A DNA stretch of 64,000 nt from an uncultured Rhodopila sp. (lineage in GTDB: Bacteria; Pseudomonadota; Alphaproteobacteria; Acetobacterales; Acetobacteraceae): positions 103,214 to 167,213 of the forward strand of contig CAIZFE010000034.1 of NCBI GenBank assembly GCA_903932145.1, in the 5' to 3' direction. The notes beneath the pieces are model-generated. The model worked only from the letters and a program-made list of their open reading frames with translations, did not search any database and was not told the DNA's origin. Both the position numbers and the translations under genes were made by a program. Positions 17,616 through 27,038 of this stretch are shown here, one piece after another; positions within the stretch are counted from its first letter, which is position 1; every line of letters starts with the position of its first letter.

Positions 17616-19361
17616 ATGCAACAAACGCGCGTCAGGGGCCTTGAATTGCGGCGAACTAAACCTTTCTCCGGACTGGCATGCTTCCTGGAACAGGAACGAA
17701 GTGCCCTGGTGTTGCTCACCTGCGCGGTGATGATCGCGACCGGCTACGTGCTGGCGACGTTCGATGTGACGTTTCTATCGGGAACAGGACCGTTCTGGGC
17801 CAATCCGCGCGGCCCCTGGCTGATGGACCCGAACGACACCATTGATAGTGTGGACGTGCTCACAACCCGGGTCGGCTATATCGCCTTTCTGCATGCGCCC
17901 TGGGGATGGCCGTTGTTCTATGTCCCCGACCTGGGGGCGCCCACCGGCAGCAGTGTCATCCTGGTGGACGCCGTGCCGATTGTCGCCTTGATCGGTAAAA
18001 TACTGGCATGGTCAACCGGATGGACGATCAACCCCTATGGCGCCTGGGTCGGGGCGTGCTTTATCCTCTCGGCCCTGTTCGCCGTTCTGCTGGTTATGGA
18101 AGCAGGCCAAAAATCGCTGCTGGCAACCATCGCGGCCAGCCTGCTCGCGGTATCGATGCCGGTGTTGCTGTACCGGTTCGGCCATCTCTCCCTGCAAGGC
18201 CAGTTCATCATCATTGGCGCGCTCTGGCTCTATCTGCGGGACGCGCGTGTCGGTGGCGGCATCCGGTTGGGTTGGTGGGCCGGCTGGCTGTGCGTGGCCG
18301 CGCTGCTGCATGGCTATTTGTTTGTGATGGTCGCCGCCATCTATGGCGCCACGATATTGCGCCGGATCGATACCGAACGTCCAGGCGTGTTCGCGGCGGT
18401 GCGGGAGCCGGTTGTGGTGGCGTGTTGTGTCGCGGCCCTGATCCTGGCCGCGGGTCATTTCGGCAAGGGCACCGGAACCTCCGCCTCCGGTGAGGGCTAC
18501 GGCTATTTCTCAATGAATGTGCTGTCGCCGCTGTGGCCACAACGCAGCGGCCTGTTCCCTGGTTTCTATGGCTTGCTAACCGGGCCGGACGGGCAATACG
18601 AGGGATTCAATTATCTCGGGGCGGGTGTGATTGTGCTTGTCGCCGTCGCGATCGTGGCGTCCGGGCGGACTTTGCCGAACATACTGCACCGGCATCTCAT
18701 TCTGATCATCACCTGTGTCTATATCACCGTATTCGCGATTTCGAACGTGGGGTTTGTCGGGCCGCACCAGGTTTTTCACGTTCCGCTGCCGCCGGTATTG
18801 GCCTTCTTGGCCGGCATTTTCCGCTCCTCGGGCCGCCTGTTTTGGCCGTGCGCTTACGCATTGGCCCTGTTTGGACTGGCACTGACCCTGCGCCATTTGA
18901 AACCGGGTTGGCGGACCGCGGTCGTGCTTGTCTGCTGTGGCCTGCAATTGGTCGATTCCAATCCACTCCGGGCGCGCATGACGACACTGACGCAGCGCAA
19001 CGTCCCGCAATTGCTCGATCATCCATTATGGGAGGGTCGTATGCGGTCTGCCGAACGGGTTTTTGTGACGCCGTCGTTCGTATGCGGAGGCTATGATCTG
19101 GATGCTCTCGAGATGGAGATACAACTCGCCGCCGTGACGGCCGGCCGTCCGATCAATGCGGTGTATAACCCCAGGCTACAAGACGATTGCGCCGCCAGCA
19201 TGGTGGCGGCGACCCGGGGGCCATGGGATGCGCGTACCCTTTACGTTTATCTACAGTCGGCTGGTGTCGAAACTGTCCCCGCGGACTGGCGGCCGTTGGG
19301 CCTGGCGTGTCAGCCGTTCGACCGGGGCTTATGGTGCCTCGGAACTAGCGCCGGGCAGTAA
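17616..19361 (+). CDS. Large polytopic membrane protein (DUF6311-like)
   Basis: 581 residues with about 10-12 hydrophobic helices between residues 27 and 460 and a soluble C-terminal domain (about 460-581, containing FVCGGYDLDALEMEIQLA). The first large loop DVLTTRVGYIAFLHAPWGWP and following LGAPTGSSVILVDAVP resembles the DUF6311 family, GtrC-like enzymes thought to transfer a sugar from a polyprenyl phosphate donor; I recall this by pattern, not by search. It faces the GtrA/GT2 operon and overlaps its last gene by 17 bases at the 3' ends. Role in glycan modification is inferred. Confidence 0.75.
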   Translation: MQQTRVRGLELRRTKPFSGLACFLEQERSALVLLTCAVMIATGYVLATFDVTFLSGTGPFWANPRGPWLMDPNDTIDSVDVLTTRVGYIAFLHAPWGWPLFYVPDLGAPTGSSVILVDAVPIVALIGKILAWSTGWTINPYGAWVGACFILSALFAVLLVMEAGQKSLLATIAASLLAVSMPVLLYRFGHLSLQGQFIIIGALWLYLRDARVGGGIRLGWWAGWLCVAALLHGYLFVMVAAIYGATILRRIDTERPGVFAAVREPVVVACCVAALILAAGHFGKGTGTSASGEGYGYFSMNVLSPLWPQRSGLFPGFYGLLTGPDGQYEGFNYLGAGVIVLVAVAIVASGRTLPNILHRHLILIITCVYITVFAISNVGFVGPHQVFHVPLPPVLAFLAGIFRSSGRLFWPCAYALALFGLALTLRHLKPGWRTAVVLVCCGLQLVDSNPLRARMTTLTQRNVPQLLDHPLWEGRMRSAERVFVTPSFVCGGYDLDALEMEIQLAAVTAGRPINAVYNPRLQDDCAASMVAATRGPWDARTLYVYLQSAGVETVPADWRPLGLACQPFDRGLWCLGTSAGQ

Positions 19362-20100
19362 CGGTATAACCCAGGCAATCGTCGCCCCAGTCGTTTCTGA
19401 GCGACAGGTTGGCGATGCAGGCCAGCAGGCCCACAAGCGGCAACAACACGACGCCGATTGCTCGCTTCGCCGCACCGGTGCCGAACAGCAACATGAAATA
19501 CAGCGTCATGACCTTATAGCAGGCGACTGTCAGCGGATTGCCCCGGGCTTTGACACAGATGTCGCTGAATCCCGCCCGCCGCAACAGCAACTCCAGGCCA
19601 GCCGGAGTAAAGCGCCAGTAATCATGCGGGATGAAGTGCCACCGCGCGGCAAACGGAACGGTCAGGATCAGCCGCCCGTTCGGACGCAGGCACAGATGCG
19701 TGCGGCTTAGAAATGCCGCCGGATCGTCAACATGCTCCAGAACCTCGGTGCATAGGACCATGTCGAATACCCCGGCTTCCACACCCCATTCAGCGCCGTT
19801 GAACCTGTGCGTGTCCGGCAGATCGTAGCCGAACCGGACCTTTGCGTCGTCCGTGTCTATGCCGTGATATACCGAACCCGCGGGCAACAAACCGCGATAA
19901 ACCTGGGCACCGCAGCCGACATCCAGCACAGTACCGGGCGCCCCGGCCAGTTCAACACGCAGATCCCGCCACAGCGATCCGGCCTGAAGGTCAAGAAACC
20001 GGCGCATCCAATTCTCCAGCCGGTTCCGCGCGGAAACATTTGGTTTGAATACCGGCGGTTTGAAATTCTCAGCGGTCCGGTTCACCAGATTGCGTGTCAT
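19345..20100 (-). CDS. Class I SAM-dependent methyltransferase
   Basis: 251 residues, with motif I VLDVGCGAQVYRGLLP near residue 60, an acidic loop HGIDTDDAKVRFGYD, the LCTEVLEHVDDPAAFLSRTH motif of UbiE/Methyltransf_11 enzymes, and a C-terminal hydrophobic segment (about 205-232) that may tether it to the membrane. It is the last gene of the minus-strand glycan operon, overlapping gtrA by 4 bases. The substrate is presumably a sugar or lipid-linked glycan, inferred from neighbours only. Confidence 0.88.
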   Translation of the reverse strand: MTRNLVNRTAENFKPPVFKPNVSARNRLENWMRRFLDLQAGSLWRDLRVELAGAPGTVLDVGCGAQVYRGLLPAGSVYHGIDTDDAKVRFGYDLPDTHRFNGAEWGVEAGVFDMVLCTEVLEHVDDPAAFLSRTHLCLRPNGRLILTVPFAARWHFIPHDYWRFTPAGLELLLRRAGFSDICVKARGNPLTVACYKVMTLYFMLLFGTGAAKRAIGVVLLPLVGLLACIANLSLRNDWGDDCLGYTVTARR

Positions 20101-20456
20101 GAGGCACCAAAAACAAAGCGTTGCTGACCGAAAAAAGACACTGCCGCGACCGGCAGTGTCAGAAGTGCCTGTGACCCGAGATCAGGCAAGCCGAACCGCC
20201 GCAATACATCCAACGCAATCCAGTTGAGCAACAGAACGAACGCATAGACCCCGGCAAAGCATAGGACATGGCCTTGGGAGCGAAACACCAGCCGGCGAGA
20301 GGTCTGAAAATTGAAAGCGACCGCCGCGATCATCGTGGCAACCAGCGCCGCGCCGGAGGTGACCCCGGACAGCACGAGCAGAGCAAAGACCGAATACCCG
20401 AACCCGGCATTCACCAGGCCGACCAGCCCGAACCTGAGCCATAAGCGCGGCGTCAT
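20097..20456 (-). CDS. GtrA-family membrane protein
   Basis: 119 residues from the ATG at 20456, four membrane helices, with the GtrA start LWLRFGLVGLVNAGFGYSVF and the NFQTSRRLVFRS loop typical of the family. GtrA proteins are thought to flip polyprenyl-phosphate-linked sugars made by a GtrB/DPM-type GT2. Both ends overlap neighbours by 4 bases (ATGA). The partner GT2 is the C-terminal half of the fusion at 23330-25312, which fits a Gtr-like three-component system. Confidence 0.88.
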   Translation of the reverse strand: MTPRLWLRFGLVGLVNAGFGYSVFALLVLSGVTSGAALVATMIAAVAFNFQTSRRLVFRSQGHVLCFAGVYAFVLLLNWIALDVLRRFGLPDLGSQALLTLPVAAVSFFGQQRFVFGAS

Positions 20457-22411
20457 CGCGGACAAGCGGGTCCAACAATCAATGTGGCGACGTCCGGCCT
20501 CGGATCGAAGCACGCCACCACATACTGTTGCCGCGATCCATCCAACGGAGATGGCTCGCCAACAAAATCGTGTTGCTCCATGACTGTGTAACCGGCGAGC
20601 AGGTCGTCGAACAGAAAGTGCTGCTCCTCGTCGATGATCGCCCACCCGGAATGCCTGATCCTGGCGCTGGATCGCCGAATGTAGATCTGGCGTCGTTCGG
20701 CCGGCACATAACTCCAGAGCGAACCGGGGTCCATCGGCGTCCAAACGATCGTTTCCGCGGGGTGCCGAACGTAGGCCGGACCGAAATCGGCGATTCCCAG
20801 AGCGTGCGGATTAGCGATCACGCCTCGGATTCGTTCGATGTCGGGCTCCAAACCCGGGAAATCGGCCACAACATCGTGGATATCCACGGTCGCTCGCGGA
20901 TCGTACGGCACAGAAACCCAAGGCGACATCGCCAGCGCCGCGACCGAGGTGGCGAGTCCGAAACCTACTACGTCAGCCAGGACCGAACCCGCCCTATCGA
21001 CCACCCGGAAGCCCACGAGCACCAGGAACGGCGCCAAATTGCAAATATTGTTGGGATGACTGCGACCGAACCAATAGCTTGTTGCGGCAAATAACAGGCA
21101 GACCGCCGCCCGGTCCCGTTGCGACGCCACCGCATCGGATCCCGGGCGTAAAACAAGCCAGCCACCAAGCGCCAGCACAGCGATCAGCAGCAACGTATCG
21201 CTGAAGGGGTTGATCGGTAACGGCCCAGGAACGTGCAGCACATATTCCGCGAATGCCAACGGGTCTATCCAAACGTCGAAAATCGCTCGGTGCAGCAAGA
21301 CAAGGCCGGCATAGCTTCCAACCAACACCCCGGCACCGCGCAAAAGGGACCGTCGGAAACCGATACGGACCGTCTCGCACAGACCGAAAACGGTGACCGC
21401 CATGGCGGCGGACTCGGGTGACCAAAGCACCGCCGGAATCAGTGCGACAACAGCCGCACCCGGGCAACCGAGGAACAGCAGAAAAGCGACCAGCGTCACC
21501 GGCAGAAAACGCAGACCGCCGACACTGGGAGTCGCCAAAACACTGCTGCCATTCGCGGGAATGCCGGTCCACAAAAACACGGCGGCGAACACAACGATCG
21601 TCGCGGCATACTGCCACAGCCGCCCCCGCACCACGGCGGTCGTCAGCACCATACGCAGGATCAGCAGTCCGTTGGCCAGGTTCATAACCACGATGACGCA
21701 TTCCGAACCCGTCCAGCAATCCGACCCGCCGCACGCCGCCGCGATTACCAATGTCGGGCCGAGACCATATTGCAGCGGCACATCGTAGAACGGCACCAGG
21801 CCGGCCCGAAGATGCAACGCCGGGCCGATAAACGCTCCCCAATGATGGGCCAGCAACGACAGGATCGGTGTATCGGGTCGATACCCCCCCAGATCGATGA
21901 GCAAAAGGAAGCCCGCCACCGCAAAGGCGCTTATCGGTATGCGCATCGAATGCCCGCAATGCGTCCCGGGATCGGCGAACCCCACCGCCAAACCACCCAA
22001 TACAATCGCGAAAGCAGCAAGCGGCAGTGGTTCGGCCGCACTCGGTTCCATCCGCCACCACGCCAGTGACAACACCAAAACAACCGCCGCGGTCCCCCAA
22101 ACTACAAGTCGGCCTTGATCTGGCTTACTGACGTCATGATCCGGCGTGTCCGGTCCATGACGATGGGTGGCAAGAATCCGCTGCCGCACAGCCAGAATGA
22201 TGGTGCCGATCCCTGCGGCGGCCAGCAGCAAATGACTGCCGGTGATGACGAACCCGAACAACAGGATGGCGGCTGCGATAACCGAGGCCAGATCGGCACA
22301 CCCGCTCAACCACCCGGCCAGTCTTCGTGCACTATGAGCCGGGTACAGGCAAGCGCAGCCAAAGCCCCCGTAGAGCAGAATACAGACAAACTTGAAGTAC
22401 ACCGCGACCAT
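20453..22411 (-). CDS. Large polytopic membrane protein of the glycan operon
   Basis: 652 residues from the ATG at 22411, two bases after the upstream methyltransferase stop. The N-terminal ~480 residues hold a dozen or more hydrophobic helices with Arg-rich short loops; the C-terminal ~170 are hydrophilic and include DFGPAYVRHPAETIVWTPMD and ERRQIYIRRSSARIRHSGW. The plan (multi-helix plus periplasmic C-terminus) is that of GT-C type glycosyltransferases or O-antigen ligases, but I do not recognise a named family. It is co-transcribed with GtrA and the GT2 fusion. Confidence 0.75.
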   Translation of the reverse strand: MVAVYFKFVCILLYGGFGCACLYPAHSARRLAGWLSGCADLASVIAAAILLFGFVITGSHLLLAAAGIGTIILAVRQRILATHRHGPDTPDHDVSKPDQGRLVVWGTAAVVLVLSLAWWRMEPSAAEPLPLAAFAIVLGGLAVGFADPGTHCGHSMRIPISAFAVAGFLLLIDLGGYRPDTPILSLLAHHWGAFIGPALHLRAGLVPFYDVPLQYGLGPTLVIAAACGGSDCWTGSECVIVVMNLANGLLILRMVLTTAVVRGRLWQYAATIVVFAAVFLWTGIPANGSSVLATPSVGGLRFLPVTLVAFLLFLGCPGAAVVALIPAVLWSPESAAMAVTVFGLCETVRIGFRRSLLRGAGVLVGSYAGLVLLHRAIFDVWIDPLAFAEYVLHVPGPLPINPFSDTLLLIAVLALGGWLVLRPGSDAVASQRDRAAVCLLFAATSYWFGRSHPNNICNLAPFLVLVGFRVVDRAGSVLADVVGFGLATSVAALAMSPWVSVPYDPRATVDIHDVVADFPGLEPDIERIRGVIANPHALGIADFGPAYVRHPAETIVWTPMDPGSLWSYVPAERRQIYIRRSSARIRHSGWAIIDEEQHFLFDDLLAGYTVMEQHDFVGEPSPLDGSRQQYVVACFDPRPDVATLIVGPACPR

Positions 22412-22412
22412 G

Positions 22413-23333
22413 TCAGCCGGGCTTCCGGCCAACCGCCAGCAGGTTTCCGACATTGAACCCGAAGCGCGCCCGGTCGAGCCGCAGCGACGCAAACACACCA
22501 CCAACAGCACGCTTCATCCCGCCGGGCAACGGTGTCAGGCGCAGCCAGTACCGCAGCGGATACCGGTTCACCAGCGTGCGTATCTCCCGCGATCCCAAAC
22601 CAGCATCCCGCAGCAACCAATTCAGACTCGATCGGCAAAACAACTGCAAATGCTCAATATCGATGATGGGAGAGCGGCGCCCGAGCAGCCAGTTTAACGG
22701 AGCGGCGTAGTCATGCGTCACGAGTGCCAGAACGCCGCCCGGCCGCAGCAGGCGCGCGCAAGATAACGCCAACGCCCGCGGATCAGCGACATGTTCCAGC
22801 GTTTGAAAACAGCAAATCAGGTCAAAACTGCAGGGTTTAAAATCGCTCTCGACGAACACACCCTTGCGGATCATCCCCCGCACCGCGGGCGCGGCCGCCG
22901 CGATGGCAGCCGCGGAAGGTTCTATCCCCACCGCTTCCCTGAACTCGGCATCCAGGAACCGTTGCAGCAGCACGCCCGTCCCGGTGCCGATCTCCAACAC
23001 ACGGCCACGCTGTGGCAACGCGGCGACGACGGGCGCCAGCGCGGCGGCATAGGTGTCGGCCGCTAGCGCGGCCTCCTCACTGCTGTCGTAATCGGCCTCG
23101 GCATAAGCCTCGGCCAGCAAAGCAGCCGGCGGAGCGGCAGCGGCATAGACTGTTTCGCAGCCCCGGCATCGCAACAGCCGATACGACATAAACTCCGGGG
23201 CCTTGCGGGAGGCGAAACTGGCGCCCGTCAACCGCCTCGGATCATACGATGCGCTCATGAATACTCTGGCATGCGCGCGTTTGGCACCGCACACAGGACA
23301 GGGCCGCTTTTCCAGATGCTCGAAGATGGTCAT
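22413..23333 (-). CDS. Class I SAM methyltransferase with N-terminal zinc ribbon
   Basis: 306 residues. A CPVC near residue 14 and CRGC near residue 58 make a two-part zinc ribbon of the kind that precedes sugar C-methyltransferases and related enzymes. SAM motif I is VLEIGTGTGVLLQRF (about 107), followed by FDLICCFQTLEHVADPRALA and LLRPGGVLALVTHD. The C-terminus ends RARFGFNVGNLLAVGRK. Overlaps the GT2 fusion by 4 bases. A nucleotide-sugar or lipid-linked sugar substrate is inferred from the operon. Confidence 0.87.
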   Translation of the reverse strand: MTIFEHLEKRPCPVCGAKRAHARVFMSASYDPRRLTGASFASRKAPEFMSYRLLRCRGCETVYAAAAPPAALLAEAYAEADYDSSEEAALAADTYAAALAPVVAALPQRGRVLEIGTGTGVLLQRFLDAEFREAVGIEPSAAAIAAAAPAVRGMIRKGVFVESDFKPCSFDLICCFQTLEHVADPRALALSCARLLRPGGVLALVTHDYAAPLNWLLGRRSPIIDIEHLQLFCRSSLNWLLRDAGLGSREIRTLVNRYPLRYWLRLTPLPGGMKRAVGGVFASLRLDRARFGFNVGNLLAVGRKPG

Positions 23334-25312
23334 CGTGCACGGGGCTCCGGCAGAAGTTGCGTGGTCTCGCCGTCCTTGATCAAGGCGGAGCGGATCAGTC
23401 GTGGCCGCCCCTTTACCTCCTCCATGATCTTGGCGACGTATTCGCCGACCAGGCCGATCGCGAACAGGTTGATTGCACCAAAGAACAGGATGGCCAGCAG
23501 GATAGTGGTCAGGCCGTGTTCGACCATGGACGGCGCGAACAGGCGGATCAACACGGTTGCAATGCCAAGCACGGCGGACAATCCCAGCAGCAAGAGTCCG
23601 CCCGCGGTCAGCATGTTCAGTGGCGTGTTGCTGAAACTGAAAATACCGCGCTTGGCCCAGCCGATGTTGCGAAGCAGGTTATTCGTGCTGACCCCAAACA
23701 TGCGCTTCGGCCGCACGTAATCCACGCCCGTCTGGTCGAAACCGACGTAAGCACGCAATCCGCGTACGAACAGATCGCGCTCCGGACAAGTCAGCAGCCA
23801 GCCGACAACCCGCTTGTCCATCAATGAAAAATCACCGGCGTCATGCGGCATGCGAACATAGCTGAACGCTGCGAACACACGGTAAAAACCCTTATAGAGC
23901 AAGCCCCACAGCATCGGCATGTCACGCTTCACCCGGCGGCCGTAAACGACCTCGTGCCCGGCCCGCCATTGTTCGTAGAACTGCTCGATCAATTCCGGCG
24001 GGTCCTGCAAATCGCCGTCCAGCAGCACGCAGGCATCTTTGGTTGCCATCTCCATGCCGCTGCGAAATGCCATCTGCGACCCGAAATTGCGCGAGTGCGT
24101 GATCCCGATGACATGCGGGTCCCGCGCCGATAGGGCGCGAATGGCCCCCGCGCAATCATCCGGACTGGCGTCGTTCACGAAAATGATCTCGTAATCGACG
24201 CCGATTTTACGGAATGTCGTGACGAGACGCCCATACATGACAGGTATCGCTTGTTCGTCTTTGTAGCAGGCGATGATCGCGGAGATGCTGCGCCGCTCCG
24301 GTCGCCGATCTCGTTTGGTCAGACCGGCCATACCGTCGGGACCCAGCGATGCAACCCAATCGGCGGTCAGGCGCAGCCCTTCGGCCAACGGCGTGGCGGC
24401 GGTCCAACCGAGCAGACGGGCAGCTTTGTCGGGGGCGGCGTACCAGGCGTCCACATCCCAGTGGCGTCCGGGCATTGTGCCGAATTCGGCCGGCCGGGAC
24501 AGCGTGAATACGTCCCGAGCGGTTTCGGCCAGATCGCGCATGGTGGTGCGCCGGCCGGTGCCGATGTTGAAGGACTCACCGTAAATATCCGGTGTCATGC
24601 GGGCGGCGGCACGAATGAAGGCCTCGCAGACATCGTCAATATAGACATAGTCGCGAGAGGTTTCGGACGAAACGAACGGAGGGTAGCCGCCGCTTAATCC
24701 ATGGCGGACCAGGTTGGGCATTAACCGCGATGTATCCTCCAGCGGACCATACACAGAGTACAGCCGCAGATTCACGATTGGCAAGTGCAGGGTCTGGCCG
24801 GCATAGGCAATGAACTGGCTGGCCGCGACCTTGGAGACAGCGTAATGACTGTTTGGCAGCATCGCGTCGGTTTCCAGCGGCCCGGCGGCGTTGGTGCCGT
24901 ATTCCGAGGAACTGCCGGCATGCACGAATGCCGCCAGCTCCTCCGCCCCCAACAGGCCGGCGAGCGTCACCAAACTGGTGAAGTTGGTGCGATAGATCAG
25001 GTCGGCATCGCTCTCGAACGAATAGGCGCCGTACGCCACGCAATCGAAAATGGTGCGTGGACGAACCGCCTCGATCATCTGGCGCAATTCGGCGGTGCTG
25101 GTCAGATCCACCTCCAGCAAATGCCGCTGGTCCACGTCGGCCAATCGCCACGCCGGCAAACGACGCACAACCGCTGTCACGTCGTCTCGACTACGCAACA
25201 GCCTCTGCACCAGATTGGCACCGACGAAGCCGCCGCCGCCCAACACCAGGATTGGACCCTTCAGCGAAGCCGCCACGTCGGCAAATCCCGCCGGCGAGTA
25301 CGCAACGTTCAT
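23330..25312 (-). CDS. Fusion of NAD-dependent sugar epimerase/dehydratase and GT2 glycosyltransferase
   Basis: 660 residues in one uninterrupted frame. Residues about 15-320 form an extended SDR: Rossmann ILVLGGGGFVGANLV, substrate Ser in HAGSSSEYG, catalytic SHYAVSKVA (Tyr-x3-Lys), and DYVYIDDVCEAF. Residues about 340-660 form a DPM1/GtrB-type GT2: ISAIIACYKDE, FVNDASPDD, DGDLQDPPELI with the metal-binding acidic residues, and two C-terminal membrane helices (about 570-595 and 610-632). The start at 25312 overlaps the transketolase C gene by 4 bases. One polypeptide could make a nucleotide sugar and transfer it to polyprenyl phosphate. The fusion is unusual; each half alone is common. Confidence 0.9.
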   Translation of the reverse strand: MNVAYSPAGFADVAASLKGPILVLGGGGFVGANLVQRLLRSRDDVTAVVRRLPAWRLADVDQRHLLEVDLTSTAELRQMIEAVRPRTIFDCVAYGAYSFESDADLIYRTNFTSLVTLAGLLGAEELAAFVHAGSSSEYGTNAAGPLETDAMLPNSHYAVSKVAASQFIAYAGQTLHLPIVNLRLYSVYGPLEDTSRLMPNLVRHGLSGGYPPFVSSETSRDYVYIDDVCEAFIRAAARMTPDIYGESFNIGTGRRTTMRDLAETARDVFTLSRPAEFGTMPGRHWDVDAWYAAPDKAARLLGWTAATPLAEGLRLTADWVASLGPDGMAGLTKRDRRPERRSISAIIACYKDEQAIPVMYGRLVTTFRKIGVDYEIIFVNDASPDDCAGAIRALSARDPHVIGITHSRNFGSQMAFRSGMEMATKDACVLLDGDLQDPPELIEQFYEQWRAGHEVVYGRRVKRDMPMLWGLLYKGFYRVFAAFSYVRMPHDAGDFSLMDKRVVGWLLTCPERDLFVRGLRAYVGFDQTGVDYVRPKRMFGVSTNNLLRNIGWAKRGIFSFSNTPLNMLTAGGLLLLGLSAVLGIATVLIRLFAPSMVEHGLTTILLAILFFGAINLFAIGLVGEYVAKIMEEVKGRPRLIRSALIKDGETTQLLPEPRAR

Positions 25313-26217
25313 GCCGCCAATTCCAACACCGCATCGCGGATGGAGTCGGGGTCCAACATACTCTCCCGCCGATGGAAATTCTGCGAGCCATACAGGCCGG
25401 ACGGGTAGCCGCGTGCATGCTGATGCCGGAACCCGTCCACCCTGATGCCGGCGTTCAGTGCCCAGACGGCCAGCATTTGCGCGAGGCCTCCCTGCCCGAC
25501 ATGTTCCTCGACCACACACAGGCGGCGAGAGGCGGCGATGCTCTCGGCAAAGGCCCGCGGCGGCGCGACCGTCGCCAGCGGCAATTCGCTGACCACCCAG
25601 AGTTCCGGGCGCACCGGCAGTTCCGCGAGCGCCGCCATCGCAGCACCCGCCAACGGCCCAACCGCGACCACCACCGGCCCGTCACCCCGCGTCAGGCGCC
25701 GCCAGGGAGCATAGGCCGGCAGAACAGCACCGGCGGGCCGTTCCCCACGACCCAGCCGGATATAACTCGGCCCCGGGCTGACGGCGGCACTCCCAATCAC
25801 CGCGATGACGTCTTCGTTGAAGGCTGGCACGTAAGCGGTCAGGTTCGGCAGTGTGAGCAACACGCCGTAGTCTTCCAGCGCGTGGTGCGTCGGCCCCATC
25901 ACGCCGTAGCCGTAGCCGCCGCCATTACCCAACAGTCGGACAGGCAAGCCATGCAAACAAATATCATTGCGAATTTGCTCGAAGGCCCGTGCATAGCAGA
26001 ACGGGGCGATCGTATAGACCCAGGGCTCCAACCCTTCCCGTGCCAGTCCGGCGGCGACCCCCACCATGTTTTGCTCACCGATGCCGCAATTAATGAAGCG
26101 GTCGCCCATGCGGTCTCGCAACGGTTCCAGTGCCATGAAACCGAGATCGCCGGTCAGAAACACCATCTCCGGCCGGTCGGCATGCGCCATCAGCGCGGCA
26201 CAGAGTTCCGCCCTCAT
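25309..26217 (-). CDS. Transketolase, C-terminal (pyrimidine-binding) subunit
   Basis: 302 residues covering the pyrimidine-binding and C-terminal domains of a split transketolase. The catalytic Glu that activates ThDP is visible in FINCGIGEQNMVGVAAGLA (about residue 48). TIAPFCYARAFEQIRND, the HHALEDYGVLLTLPNL stretch and GDGPVVVAVGPLAG of the C-terminal domain follow. It overlaps the N-terminal subunit gene by 4 bases. Together they transfer a two-carbon ketol unit. The genomic setting, directly before a sugar epimerase-GT2 fusion, suggests a dedicated sugar-biosynthetic rather than pentose-phosphate role (inference). Confidence 0.9.
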   Translation of the reverse strand: MRAELCAALMAHADRPEMVFLTGDLGFMALEPLRDRMGDRFINCGIGEQNMVGVAAGLAREGLEPWVYTIAPFCYARAFEQIRNDICLHGLPVRLLGNGGGYGYGVMGPTHHALEDYGVLLTLPNLTAYVPAFNEDVIAVIGSAAVSPGPSYIRLGRGERPAGAVLPAYAPWRRLTRGDGPVVVAVGPLAGAAMAALAELPVRPELWVVSELPLATVAPPRAFAESIAASRRLCVVEEHVGQGGLAQMLAVWALNAGIRVDGFRHQHARGYPSGLYGSQNFHRRESMLDPDSIRDAVLELAA

Positions 26218-27038
26218 GCCGGCAGTCCGATCCCGGCCAATGCAGCTCGGTAATTGGTTTCGGTGAGCGGCAGGTAATGCGATTCCATGTGCCCCTCCAT
26301 GCCGGGAACACCCCGGCCTTTGATCGTGCGCATGATCACCACGGTCGGCCGGTTGCCTCCGGGGGCCAAAGCCGTGCGCAAGGATGGCAGGTCGTGACCG
26401 TCGCATGCGCGGATATCAACGTCGAAGCCCGCAAGCCGGACACCGAGCGGGTCCATGGAGGCAACGTCCGCGGTGGAACCAAAACCTTGCAGCCCGTTGT
26501 GATCAACCAGGATGGTCAGATTGGCGAGGCTGCGATGGGCGGCGAAAATCAGAGCTTCAAATGTCGAGCCCTCCTGCCATTCCCCGTCCGAGGTCAGGCA
26601 GAACACGCGCCGCTTGTTGCCCTCTAATCGAGCCGCCAGCGCCAGACCCGCCGCCAGAGGCAGGCCATGGCCAAGACTGCCGGTTGAGAACAGGATCGAC
26701 GGGATGCCGCTCGCCGGCGGATGACCCGCCAGCCGGGTGCCGTCTTTGTGAAAGGTGAGCAGGTCCGCGTCGGTCAGCAAACCGAGCGACCACAATGTGA
26801 TGTAGTAGGCGCCGGCGGAATGCCCCTTCGACAGAATGAATCGGTCCTGCGGGCCGATCATCTCATGATGCAACAGCATCATGGCATCCAGAGCTGACAG
26901 GTTGCCACCGAGATGGCCCACGCCACTGTCCCAGTGCATCTGTAGCAAGCGACGGCGGGCTTCATTGAGAAGGTCCGGCGGCAAGTGGCAGTCTGCCATT
27001 GGTCCCGAGGTCGGGTCGGGCCGTTCGGCGAACGCCAT
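26214..27038 (-). CDS. Transketolase, N-terminal (ThDP diphosphate-binding) subunit
   Basis: 274 residues from the ATG at 27038. It contains the diphosphate/Mg motif LTSDGEWQEGSTFEALIFAA followed about 20 residues later by VDHNGLQGFG (the G-D-G..N-N equivalent, here S-D-G), plus FILSKGHSAGAYY and TGSLGHGLPLAAGLALAARL as in split transketolases. It is the first gene of the seven-gene minus-strand operon, about 30 bases after a promoter candidate. Alternative upstream starts (27053, 27107) are less likely. Confidence 0.9.
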   Translation of the reverse strand: MAFAERPDPTSGPMADCHLPPDLLNEARRRLLQMHWDSGVGHLGGNLSALDAMMLLHHEMIGPQDRFILSKGHSAGAYYITLWSLGLLTDADLLTFHKDGTRLAGHPPASGIPSILFSTGSLGHGLPLAAGLALAARLEGNKRRVFCLTSDGEWQEGSTFEALIFAAHRSLANLTILVDHNGLQGFGSTADVASMDPLGVRLAGFDVDIRACDGHDLPSLRTALAPGGNRPTVVIMRTIKGRGVPGMEGHMESHYLPLTETNYRAALAGIGLPA

